Shown one piece after another: positions 22,831 through 30,804 of a stretch of DNA of 64,000 nucleotides (its first letter is position 1; every line of letters starts with the position of its first letter). Both the position numbers and the translations under genes were made by a program. The DNA comes from Paraescarpia echinospica (Eukaryota; Annelida; Polychaeta; Sabellida; Siboglinidae). The DNA is taken from positions 69,804,048 to 69,868,047 of the forward strand of contig CM034537.1 in NCBI GenBank assembly GCA_020002185.1, read 5' to 3'. Below the pieces are notes generated by a model. It was not told the DNA's origin. It did no database searches and saw nothing but the letters and a program-made list of their open reading frames with translations.

Positions 22831-23045
22831 AGTCCTACCACCCACAAAATCTCAGAAAGTTATGAGTCGTTTCAACAGTTGGTGGATAGAGCTAGTATAT
22901 CCCGTAAGGTGACAATTTTTAAGAGGGTATTGTAATTTTTGTATTGTAGTGTATTTATTCAGATTCCAACAGGTCCAGTCGACCCAGTAACAGGACTGAT
23001 AACTGAAATAATCCATATAAATAATATTTGAAATGAACAACTCAC
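22831..23045. other. Intron segment between the LINE fragment and a RAD50 exon
   Basis: No recognisable feature beyond the donor at 23040-23045 (GTGAGT on the - strand). The RAD50 exon expected between here and 19277 is not visible. Confidence 0.4.
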
Positions 23046-23138
23046 ATCTGATTGGCTCGGTCTGTCTCAACCTGGGCAAGACGCTTCATCAAGTTCTTCA
23101 GTTTCTCTGTTGTCTCCCTCAGTATCCGCGACTGTCGC
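23046..23138 (-). CDS. RAD50: RAD50 coiled-coil exon
   Basis: A 93-bp exon (1 + 30 codons + 2) after a TGTTGCTAG acceptor and before a GTGAGT donor. The peptide is a heptad-like coil: SRILRETTEKLKNLMKRLAQ then VETDRANQ. Joined to the upstream exon (23328-23410) it resembles the ascending coil of RAD50 that follows an SLL--FP/G segment. The phase matches both the upstream exon and the hook exon at 19277. A coiled coil alone is weak evidence; the call rests mainly on phase continuity, strand and order with the hook. Confidence 0.6.
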
Positions 23139-23327
23139 CTAGCAACAGCACAACAACAGAGGTGCACAGTGATGTTGACAAAAACAAATAATGATAATGC
23201 CAGAATCATGCCAAAACTATTTTGCCATCACCACAACAAGATGATGGATGGATATTAGCTTGTTTCATTTAATTTTTTTGAAGGCATAACTATTTTCGCA
23301 GGTTGAAACATTGCATGTGTCACTCAC

Positions 23328-23410
23328 CCAATGTAGTCATCAAGACTGTGACGGAGATTGCCCCCAGGCACGTCCCCAAACAGATGCAGAAGTGATTCTT
23401 CATTCTTTGC
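23328..23410 (-). CDS. RAD50: RAD50 exon upstream of the coil
   Basis: An 83-bp exon (27 codons + 2) using a GGTAG acceptor and a GTGAGT donor. It encodes NEESLLHLFGDVPGGNLRHS and LDDYIG, comparable to the LTSLLGYFPNKKQLEDWL segment of vertebrate RAD50 upstream of the hook. Use of an earlier CAG acceptor four bases away would run into a stop, which supports this border. It is the most upstream RAD50 piece here: the next exon up on the same strand (23860-23936) belongs to AP-3 delta, and no ATPase-domain exons are present. Confidence 0.6.
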
Positions 23411-23444
23411 CTACCTGCAAAAATACATACCATAAGTTCCCTTC

Positions 23445-23605
23445 TATAATACACATTTTTTATGCTATGTCTGGGTACATATGTAAAGTATGGGTACATA
23501 TGTAAAATCTGGGTACATATGTAACATATAGGTACATATATAAAGTATGAGTACATATGTAAAGTCTGGGTACATATGTAAAGTATAAGTACAAATGTAC
23601 ATATA
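23445..23605. repeat. ~20-bp minisatellite, GGGTACATATGTAAAGTAT units
   Basis: About seven units of 19-21 bp, starting some 35 bp upstream (on the - strand) of the acceptor of the exon at 23328-23410. Confidence 0.85.
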
Positions 23606-23859
23606 CTACATCAGTACAGTTCAAAGTTCATGCCAATAGCAAAAATGCACAACTGTCATATAATTGAAGTTTTCTACCGTAACAATAGGACTGAGTAAAA
23701 AAGTTGATCCTAAATTTCTAAAGAGAGAACCTACTGCCATGTTCATGCAAGAAAAATCAAATGAAGTAGTTTGTAGTACTTTCACGATTACCTTTTCAGC
23801 AACGTGATTCATGTCAGAGGTTACTGGCATGTCATCAGGGGTCATTGGCTGGTCAGTAC

Positions 23860-23936
23860 CATTGGCCGTGGTGATGAGGACTGGGACTGTCATCTTTGGA
23901 GTGGTGGTGGTGACCCTTCTTGCTCTTCTTCTCATG
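23860..23936 (-). CDS. AP3D1: AP-3 delta hinge exon with a His/Lys-rich linker
   Basis: A 77-bp segment after a TGCCTCCCAG acceptor and before a GTACTG donor. It encodes HEKKSKKGHHHHSKDDSPSP followed by HHHGQ. Low-complexity basic linker is expected in the AP-3 delta hinge after the EKKHRKEREKKH exon (24588-24753). The match is by composition and position only. The next AP-3 delta exons (ear domain) are absent; RAD50-like exons follow instead. Confidence 0.45.
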
Positions 23937-23967
23937 CTGGGAGGCAACAGAGATGAATATAGTGATC

Positions 23968-24150
23968 TCTCTATTTCTTTCTCTCTCTCGTTCTCCCTCC
24001 CTCCCCTTCCCTCCCCTTCCCTCCCTCTCTCTCTCTCTCTCGTTCTCCTTCCATCCCTCCCTCCCTCTCTCTCTCCCCCTCTCTCTCTCTTTCTCTCACT
24101 CTCTCTCTCTCTCTCTAACCTCCCCCCTCTCTCTCTCTCGCACCGATGCA
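23968..24150. repeat. Pyrimidine-rich simple repeat, CTCTCT/CCCTCC
   Basis: Strand-asymmetric (CT)n and (CCCT)n tract. It could form triplex or H-DNA structures. On the - strand it lies about 30 bp upstream of the 23936 acceptor, where the purine strand is transcribed. Confidence 0.9.
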
Positions 24151-24587
24151 GCTACAAACCACTAATTTACATTGGTGTCATCTGGCGAATCACCACTCGA
24201 TTGAATGAAAAAGACTATCTAGAAAGTCACGCATATAAAAGACATGAAAGTAAATAACTCTAAAGAAACCTATCATTGTGTTTTCTAAAATGCGGTGGAT
24301 CAGAGGCCAATGGTCTAAACAAGCCATTCAAGCCAACATAAGAACATACCAAGATGCAAGTAGACCTTGATGTCTCAAAGGAGATACACTTACAAGACTC
24401 CAATGTTAGCGTGTTAATACATAGATAACTTACCAACTTCTAAGGGTGGTCCTGTAAGTTTACAGTATGAAAATGTATAGCATTTTATATTTGTTCAAGC
24501 CACCTCCTTTAGATTCCCACTACATTGGCTAGCTGCTAAATTTGAAAAAACATGAATATTTCTCCCCAACAAACACTGAACTGAATC

Positions 24588-24753
24588 GTCCCTCCTCTCC
24601 TTCTTGTCTTTACTGTGTTTCTTCTCTCGTTCCTTCCTGTGTTTTTTCTCCGGTGCTGTGGCGGCGGCCGACTCTGGTGGGGCCTTCACGCTGAATGGAG
24701 ACGGCAGAGTCTGGTACGTGCGGACAGGCAGCACCTCCTCACCTCGCAGTGGT
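24588..24753 (-). CDS. AP3D1: AP-3 complex delta subunit, hinge exon (basic)
   Basis: Opens at a CCCTGTGTAG acceptor and reads PLRGEEVLPVRTYQTLPSPF, then AAATAPEKKHRKEREKKHSK and DKKERR. Human AP-3 delta has PLADSEKLP followed by Lys/Glu-rich repeats at the same place. AP-3 delta is the large subunit of the coat complex that sorts cargo from endosomes to lysosome-related organelles; the hinge joins trunk to ear and is natively unstructured. The first base completes the split codon left by exon 25283-25362. The donor is not clear, so the 3' border is approximate. Confidence 0.65.
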
Positions 24754-24789
24754 CTACACAGGGGGAAGGGGACAGGAGGGTCAACATGG

Positions 24790-24960
24790 GTATGTGTGTG
24801 TGTGCGCGCGCGCTTGTGCATGAGTGTGCATGTGTGCGTGTGTTTATGTTGTGTGTGTGGGTGTTTGCAGTGCATGCATGAATGTGCGCATGCATACATG
24901 GTTTGCATATGTATGTATGCAGGTGTGCATCGTAGTATTTCATGTGTATGTCACTCTGTG
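24790..24960. repeat. TG/CG-rich microsatellite
   Basis: Interrupted (TG)n with a GCGCGCGCGC core, in the AP-3 delta intron about 40 bp upstream of the acceptor at 24754 (- strand). Open frames across it are artefacts. Confidence 0.85.
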
Positions 24961-25049
24961 TGAGACATGTGTGTTACATGTCTGTGATTCCCTGTCATTT
25001 CCAACTAATATAAACATTTAATAATAAAATATGCATTGTCTCTATAAAT

Positions 25050-25327
25050 CATATTTTTAATAAAAATTAACTATCACCAATTGGTACATTAGAGGCCAAT
25101 AGTCTCAAGAAGCAAGTGAACACAGCGTGAGGCAAGTATGTTAATATTCAGACTAGTACTACACCCTGATCAACACACAAACACAAATTAACATTTTAAA
25201 GAATGGTCCATCACTGTGAAGCAATATGCCCCAAACCTGTGAGGGCCCTTGACGGGAGAATAGAATGTAATAACACACTCACTCATCCAGGTTAATGTTG
25301 AGAAGTCTATGTGGGTCATCTTTAGAA
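25050..25327. repeat. Direct duplication, copy 1 (includes the end of an AP-3 delta exon)
   Basis: About 278 bp, ~92-95% alike to 26774-27045. It spans intron sequence plus the last ~45 bases of exon 25283-25362 and its donor. Confidence 0.88.
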
Positions 25328-25362
25328 CCCTTCAAGTGATCATCATCTGACAAGTTGGCTCC
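25283..25362 (-). CDS. AP3D1: AP-3 complex delta subunit, hinge exon (SDDD)
   Basis: An 80-bp exon (26 codons + 2) between a GTTTACAG acceptor and a GTGAGT donor. It encodes GANLSDDDHLKGSKDDPHRL followed by LNINLD. The human protein has NALPSDEDDKDPNDPYRALDIDLDKPL at this point; the shared SD-DD, DP-R-L and -I-LD residues make this one of the better matches in the window. It follows exon 25556-25737 in phase 0 and leads in phase into exon 24588-24753. Its 3' part was duplicated to 26774-27045. Confidence 0.75.
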
Positions 25363-25555
25363 CTGTAAACTCAGAGAACATCCGTCCATGTATATATACA
25401 TATTTAACAAGATTTCCACCCAGAGAATTAACTCCAGATGGCAAACGAACTGATGCAAATGGCTTCCGTGCAAGCCATTCATGTGCTAACGGGCACACTT
25501 TTTATTAATTCAAAATTGGCAAAAAAATATTCCTCTCTAAGAGCCTTGTCCTTAC

Positions 25556-25737
25556 TTCTGGTACGTTGTACTCGGTGTTGACAGAGATGACGGCGGAGGG
25601 ATCATCGTCCCAGTCAGAGCTCATGTCTCCCTTCTTCTTCTTGCCCTTCTTCTTCCTCGACTTCTTCTCCTTCCATCTCAGTCTCTCCACCTCCTGCTGA
25701 CGCTGCAGCTGCAGGTACTTGTCCGACATCGTCATAC
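25556..25737 (-). CDS. AP3D1: AP-3 complex delta subunit, hinge exon (SDKYLQL, Lys-rich)
   Basis: A 182-bp exon (2 + 60 codons) between a CTGTCTCAG acceptor and a GTAAGG donor. It encodes MTMSDKYLQLQRQQEVERLR, a KKSRKKKGKKKKGD basic run, an acidic DWDDDPSA and VNTEYNVPE. This parallels PLSDQYVKLEEERR, KRRKKRKEKEKKGKRR and VTEEMPE in human AP-3 delta. The start phase needs one base from an upstream exon, whereas the nearest upstream exon found (28460-28516) ends in phase 0. One exon is therefore missing, equivalent to the human VEHIPVVQIDLSVPLK part. A ~33-bp minisatellite begins at its acceptor. Confidence 0.75.
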
Positions 25738-26000
25738 CTGAGACAGGTTCATGACACACCTGAGAAAGGTGTTGAGTTCATGACACACCTAAGACAGGAG
25801 CTAGGTTCATGACACACGTGAGACGGGTGTTGGGTTCATGACACATCTGAGACAGGTGTTAGGTTCATGACACACCTGAAACAGGTGTTGGGTTCATGAC
25901 ATACCTGAAACAGGTGCTAGGTTCATGACATACCTGAAACAGGTGCTAGGTTCATGACACACCTGAGACAGGTACTAAGTTCATGATACACCTGAAACAG
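25738..26000. repeat. ~33-bp minisatellite containing the splice-acceptor motif
   Basis: About eight units of GGTTCATGACACACCTGAGA type, starting at the acceptor of exon 25556-25737. Read on the - strand each unit carries CCTGTCTCAG or CCTGTTTCAG followed by GTGTGTCATGAAC, the same sequence as the genuine acceptor. Confidence 0.85.
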
Positions 26001-26002
26001 GT

Positions 26003-26052
26003 TTTTTGTACACATACATATATATATATATAAATACATATATATATATTAT
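26003..26052. repeat. (TA)n / TACATA microsatellite
   Basis: Alternating TA with TACATA interruptions, directly after the 33-bp minisatellite. Confidence 0.85.
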
Positions 26053-26773
26053 TTAGATTTGCAATAGGTAGTATATTAGGTAAATAGTATGGTACAGGTG
26101 AGAACTATTAGCAAGTGAAAATTACAATATAATTGAGACATTTGGCTCGTCTTCAAACATGACAGGTCAGAATTCTTACCGTCTTGTAATAAATCCAACA
26201 AGTTTCTGATAAGATATAGAAAATATTGTTAATGGCTCCAAGATTTGAATGGGCAGCAAGAATTAACACATATTTTGGAGCGTTTAGTGGAAACTTGCAA
26301 TGTTTCGATCCACCACCTGTGGATCTTGATCACGCATTGATGTCATGTGACGTGGCTCAGATTTTGGTGGAATGATCGGGTGGTGGCAACCAGTCGGGGA
26401 GGGGTTTGGACATGCATGCTGTCTAGGCATGTACGTTTGGAACTGAGTATACAAGGGCTTGTTTAAATTGAGTGGATTTCCTGCCCCTTCAAAGATAACT
26501 ACCATCAATAAAATAAAAAACATGGTGAAAAATGATTGACTATACTTTCTTTACAAAAACTGAGTTCATTGGTTGTCTCCCTTTACAACATCCACACTCA
26601 ACAATACGATCATAAACCAGATTTCCTGATAAACATCTACATGCTACAACAAAACTGATTTTAGTGCAATAAAATATGTATTCATAATATACTCAAGCTG
26701 GACAAACACGCCAACAGTTTCAGGGCAATCCACCATTAAAAAAATCACTTCGCAAATTTCTGCTCGCGAAGTA
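26053..26773. other. AP-3 delta intron or intergenic DNA with one ribozyme-like hairpin
   Basis: No exon recognised. On the - strand near 26294-26336 the stem GATCCAC/GTGGATC is followed by GAAAC and preceded by GTGATCA. This recalls the stem II and GAAA core of hammerhead motifs found in Penelope-like retroelements, but the CTGANGA box is degenerate. The 79-codon frame at 26284-26523 (- strand) resembles nothing I know. Confidence 0.3.
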
Positions 26774-27045
26774 ACATATTTTTAATAAAAATTAACTATC
26801 ACCAATTGGTACACTAGAGGCCAATGGTCTAAAGACGCAAGTGAACACAGCGTGAGGCAACTATATGTTAATATTCAGACTAGTACTACAACCTGATCAA
26901 CACACAAACATAAATTAATATTTTAAAGAATGGTCCATCGCTGTGAAGCAATATGCCCCAAACCTGTGAGGGCCCTTGACGGGAGAATAGAATGTAATCA
27001 CACACTTACTCATCCAGGTTAATGAGAATGTGGGTCATCCTTAGA
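26774..27045. repeat. Direct duplication, copy 2 (decayed exon end)
   Basis: Second copy of 25050-25327, ~1.72 kb away and in the same orientation. The exon portion here has lost several bases, so it is not usable as an exon. Confidence 0.88.
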
Positions 27046-27159
27046 TTTGATTGCTGGATAAAATAAAATTTCAATATCTGCAGCTGGGAAGAGGAGTGGG
27101 CAGTGTCTTGAAGCATTCATACATACGATCCTTCACATGAGAGGTAGTTAAGGTAGCTG

Positions 27160-28175
27160 CACCGGGTATCATGTCAGTTGATTTCTTTATTTTTTTCTTC
27201 ATAGAACATTAGTAGGTTTCAGTATATACTATTAAAAAAACCAAGGCACTACCGCCATATGTCACCAATCAGTCCTTTAAAAACTACCATTTTTTGTGTG
27301 TCTGTGGAAAGTCCCTTTTCAGATTCTTGGAAACTGACAATGTTTCCATAGCGACGATCAAGTGTGGGTCAGCCCAGTTCAAACATAAATTCATTCACCA
27401 TGAATGCAGATCATAATAGTCTGGTTATTCTCATGCCACTATGCTGTTGTATTATAATTACCTAAATGCATCACACTGTCAAATCACCAAATACTGACGA
27501 TAGTTTTGTTTATTCTCCGATAATGCCCGACATCAGCCGCCATTTGCAATGTCACGTGACTGACCCCAGCAGGTGTCAATCAATCTTGTCTACCACAACA
27601 AGTTCAACACATGGCCCTTCGTAACACAATATCATGAGACAACTTGGCGGGAAAACCTTGGGGGGAAATCTCAGTAATAGAAGTGTCTGTCAAACTGTGT
27701 TGAAATAAGCCACATGCCAGTAAAAAGTCACATTTCTAAGCAAAAAACAAGCATCTGGTGACATGTGTATTATTGGTAATAACCAGGAAGTATTACTTAA
27801 TGTAACTTTTTATAAAAACTACAATACTTACAAAGCCATAACTTGGCATATGAACTCGACTTGTGTTTACCCAAAATTGCACAGGATGGTTTTATGTTTC
27901 GTGAAGGGATCGTGTCAAAAATGCAGTACGGATTTTTGCTGTCTTTCAACATTGTAGCATAATGTTTATGAAGCTGTATCAAACTTAATATGCATTTGTT
28001 TAAACAAAACCGTCTGAATGTCAATAACATGTTTGTACTTACAACCATAAACAAATTTCTTTTGGGGAGTTTCTCAAAATGAAATAAAATGCCATTGTAA
28101 TGTGATTTTTGACATATTTTTTAATTGTCTTTAAACACATTTAAATATCTCTAAACAACATTAAAAATCAATTCT
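27160..28175. repeat. Diverged copy of the ~1.1-kb sequence in the inverted-repeat arms
   Basis: Collinear with 19620-20700 in the same orientation, at perhaps 70-75% identity by eye. Shared anchors are TCAGTTGATTTCTTTA, TAGTCTGGTTATTCT, CATAACTTGGCAT and GATTTTTGACATATTTT. No terminal repeats or ORF were seen, so the element class is unknown. It lies in the AP-3 delta region. Confidence 0.7.
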
Positions 28176-28459
28176 TTTTGGTCTGGAGTATTGTTTAGTA
28201 TATGAGGCAAACTCTGAGAAAAAATGGTTAGCTTATCTACAAAACTTATATTAGAAATGATTAATTCAAAAGAAGCATATAATAGTCGGTGCAGCCACCT
28301 TAACATACATGTTTCTATGGCTGTTATTAGTAATAAAATCGATGTCAAACGTCCCCGTAAGTTCCTACAAACGAAGGTTTATATGTACGAATGTTTCATG
28401 AAACTGGTCCCAGATGTAGGAGCTGATTGCAAGTAACAAAAAACTGAGGTGAGAATTAC

Positions 28460-28516
28460 CTTGGGTCTTGCACCCTTCAGGTAGTTCGGGTTGTTCATAT
28501 GTTCAAATTCCCTCTG
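28460..28516 (-). CDS. AP3D1: AP-3 complex delta subunit, hinge exon (NNPNYLKG)
   Basis: A 57-bp phase 0-0 exon (19 codons) with a GGGGTAG acceptor and a GTAATT donor, encoding QREFEHMNNPNYLKGARPK. Human AP-3 delta has ARKQEQANNPFYIKSSPSPQK; NNP-Y-K is the diagnostic core. It joins exon 28906-28966 to give the stretch PSEAELQK-QREFEHMNNP, which aligns with PSEADEEELARRREARKQEQANNP. The short length and good splice sites are typical of hinge exons. Confidence 0.72.
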
Positions 28517-28905
28517 CTACCCCATCTATTAAAGAAAAAACACTTGCTATTAGAAAAGGTGTTTGAAAAATAAATAAGTTATTTGGCGGCTTTCACTGGA
28601 GTTGTATGGAATAACTTCACACCAAGTTTAGTAATCTAAGTCCAGTACTTACTGCTATATTTGTATATGTAATTTACATTATAAACAATGGGATAAACAA
28701 AAGAAACATATTTCTATTAAATCACTAGTCATTTCAGTGAAGAGGTTCATTGGACTGCAATTTCCCAGTCAATTTACCTTTTTTTGCTGTGTCTGCTATC
28801 AACAATCTTCATCAGACAGCTAGCTACGTTTACATGGCAATGCTTGTCATGTGTTAGTTTGCTTAAAACAAAGATTGTGAACATGTCACACATGCATGCA
28901 CATAC

Positions 28906-28966
28906 CTTCTGTAGTTCAGCCTCTGACGGTGCAGGAGTTTTTACCTCATTTTCATATGTTCTGGTT
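28906..28966 (-). CDS. AP3D1: AP-3 complex delta subunit, most upstream hinge exon
   Basis: A 61-bp exon (1 + 20 codons) with a TATTTTGCAG acceptor and a GTATGT donor, encoding TRTYENEVKTPAPSEAELQK. It runs in phase into 28460-28516. The ~650-residue adaptin trunk that should precede it is not present: upstream on the - strand come a repeat-containing stretch and then the 3' end of another gene (29926-30138). AP-3 delta is therefore represented here by hinge exons only, without trunk or ear. Confidence 0.65.
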
Positions 28967-29110
28967 CTGCAAAATATGTATAATCATACAAATACATGCA
29001 AGTTCAAAGACAATTACAATTATTAGCAAAATTACCTATACTCTGGAAGCAATATCTTGGTAGTTTGTAAGGTCAAAACAAAAGCAACCAAGTCGTTAGT
29101 TTGACCATAC

Positions 29111-29557
29111 GTGCCAGATGACACTAAACACGCACAGACCATCTTCACAAAGCATTCCTACCAAATATCTGATCAAGATAATGTAACTTTGAACGGTTAC
29201 TTGCCATGGAAGTTACGTAAACCGTCCTCGGCATCTGATCAGTGGACAATTTACATATTTGATGAAGATAATGTAACTTTGAATGATTACTTGCCATGGA
29301 AGTTACGTAAACCGTCCCCATCTGATCAGTGGAAAATTTACATTACTGATGAAGATAGTGTAACTTTAAAAGGTTACTTGCCATGGAAGTTACGTAAACC
29401 GTCCCCATCTGATCAGTGGATAACCAGGCATGTGAGAGGAGGCAAGTCATTTCCGAGGAACATTTGTGCGCAACGCAGCAAACTGGGGAAGAAAAGGGGG
29501 CCTGGATTGGAACTCAGAAATTGTTTTAAAGACATCATTGTGTGTGATGCAATCTAG
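29111..29557 (+). CDS. Uncharacterised 148-residue ORF with a 29-30-residue tandem repeat
   Basis: Not recognised. ATG to TAG, with three repeats starting near residues 19, 49 and 78, each with the pattern DEDNVTLNDYLPWKLRKPSP and then SDQW-IYI. Units are 90 and 87 bp, so the frame is kept, and changes between units are mostly conservative. The C-terminus is basic (GKKRGPGLELR). It could be a small secreted or repeat peptide gene, or an 87-bp minisatellite that happens to be open. It lies on the strand opposite to the AP-3 delta exons. No signal peptide, poly(A) signal or splice sites were confirmed. Confidence 0.35.
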   Translation: MPDDTKHAQTIFTKHSYQISDQDNVTLNGYLPWKLRKPSSASDQWTIYIFDEDNVTLNDYLPWKLRKPSPSDQWKIYITDEDSVTLKGYLPWKLRKPSPSDQWITRHVRGGKSFPRNICAQRSKLGKKRGPGLELRNCFKDIIVCDAI

Positions 29558-29800
29558 TGTACTTTCACACTGTTTTTGTCTAATCCTGTAAAATCACAAA
29601 CATAGTGCATAGAAACACTACATTTGGAATTTTATTAATCAAAAGTGTAAGCATACAGTTCCCTGCACATAACTATAAAAGCATATAATTTTCATATCAC
29701 GCAAAAAACCAGAAGCAGTGTATACTACATTGTCAAAACTACAACATTACACAAGTGGTCAATGTGAAAAAATACACAAAAATGCTTTAAATAACCAAGG

Positions 29801-29806
29801 TTTATT
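29801..29806 (-). terminator. Polyadenylation signal AATAAA
   Basis: AATAAA on the - strand about 120 bp downstream of the stop at 29926, correctly placed to end the transcript of the terminal exon at 29926-30138. Confidence 0.55.
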
Positions 29807-29925
29807 AAAATGATAATTATAATGTACAGTACATTGCAATTCACACACAAATGTCCACATCTACTAGTGTTCATTGAAACCATAAACTTGTAAACTTTAC
29901 AAATGTTCATTGTGGACATGTGACT

Positions 29926-30138
29926 TCACTTCTTTTTTTGCCTGTGCTTGATCCTGGCACTCAGAGCTTTCTTTCTCTTCTCTGCCTGAGCAAGGACTGG
30001 GGAGTGGAGGTGGACAGATTTCAGTCTCTTTGGCACTTTGCCTCTTGGGAAACCTGTTCAGCTGCTTATCTCTTGCTTCTTCAAATACAACTCGTCCCCT
30101 CTCTGTACAACATCCTTCTTGGTGCACGCAATATCCCC
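29926..30138 (-). pseudogene. Terminal exon of an unidentified basic protein, with an in-frame TGA
   Basis: After a CACTTTTAG acceptor one frame reads GDIACTKKDVVQRGDELYL, KKQEISS, then TGA (30058-30060). The same frame continues as TGFPRGKVPKRLKSVHLHS and ends LSARIKHRQKKK with a TGA at 29926. The sequence on both sides of the internal stop looks like one protein, with a Lys/Arg-rich, nucleolar-like C-terminus. I cannot name the family. The internal TGA suggests a pseudogene; a selenocysteine codon, a sequencing error or an alternative splice (AACAG just after the TGA) are less likely. A poly(A) signal lies downstream. Confidence 0.5.
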
Positions 30139-30754
30139 TAAAAGTGTTCATATTAACAAAGTCAGGTAAAATTAATTCAAATAGTTATTTAATTAATAAT
30201 CACCTAAACCATACATTAAACAAGTGAACAGGCATAATTCATGTTGACATATTATCGCCCATCAAAGAAAATTTATTAAGTTTTGGCATATACTTATTTT
30301 TATCCAAAATAATCTATAAATCCCTCTAGGATAAGTAATCGCCAAAACTTATACTCCGCTTACTATTTGCGTTTACATATCATTAACGGTGCTGTATTAT
30401 GCCATGACCTGTAACGCCAGAGACGTGAGTGTACGCCGGCACCGTAAATGTAAGTCCCATACCCCATTACGACGCCTCGCGTGGCAGGCTAAACGATCTA
30501 ATATTTATTGAAATTACGATCTTAAAACTTCTCTCATTGTGCTTAGAATTTAGAATGTCATATTGTTAGAAATCTGTGTGCACTGCCACCCCCCACCCTA
30601 CCCCCCGTCTTCGTTTCCTATACTTTACTCTCACAGCAATAATTTGGGACTGTCTTGTGGTGATCTCAATTGTGAGGTGGCTGTATTAGTGAGGTAACCA
30701 TCAAGCAAAGTTCGACTATATAATAAGACTGGAAGTGAGAAGTGTAGATCTCAC
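30139..30754. other. Unassigned stretch between two - strand exons
   Basis: No exon, repeat or RNA recognised. It contains a C-rich CCACCCCCCACCCTACC run near 30585. The downstream exons of the DDX54-like helicase that should follow 30755 are absent. Confidence 0.4.
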
Positions 30755-30804
30755 CTATCTCCACCGAGAATGACAGCAGATTTGAGTTTGGTGAACCTTC
30801 CAAG
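30755..30804 (-). CDS. DDX54: DDX54-like DEAD-box helicase, single internal exon
   Basis: A 50-bp exon with acceptor CATTTGCAG and donor GTGAGA, encoding LGRFTKLKSAVILGGD plus a split codon. DDX54/Dbp10 proteins have [23 protein letters not shown] between helicase motifs Ia and Ib, and this is the closest family I know. DDX54 is a nucleolar ATP-dependent RNA helicase of large-subunit ribosome assembly. Only this exon is seen. Its upstream intron is the 56-bp satellite (>13.8 kb and a gap), so other exons may lie past the gap or be lost. The exon is short, so the call depends on a 16-residue match and good splice sites. Confidence 0.6.

Noticed and set aside
23811..24257. 148-residue Ser/Leu/Pro-rich ORF
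   Set aside because: Runs through the CT-rich simple repeat and is antisense to the AP-3 delta exon at 23860-23936.
24495..24963. Several overlapping ORFs around the TG repeat on both strands
   Set aside because: Only the segment 24588-24753 (- strand) has splice signals and AP-3 delta similarity; the rest is microsatellite.
29897..30151. 84-residue ORF in the other - strand frame of the terminal exon
   Set aside because: The alternative frame has the basic, protein-like sequence on both sides of a single stop and ends in a natural Lys-rich C-terminus; this one looks like a shadow frame.
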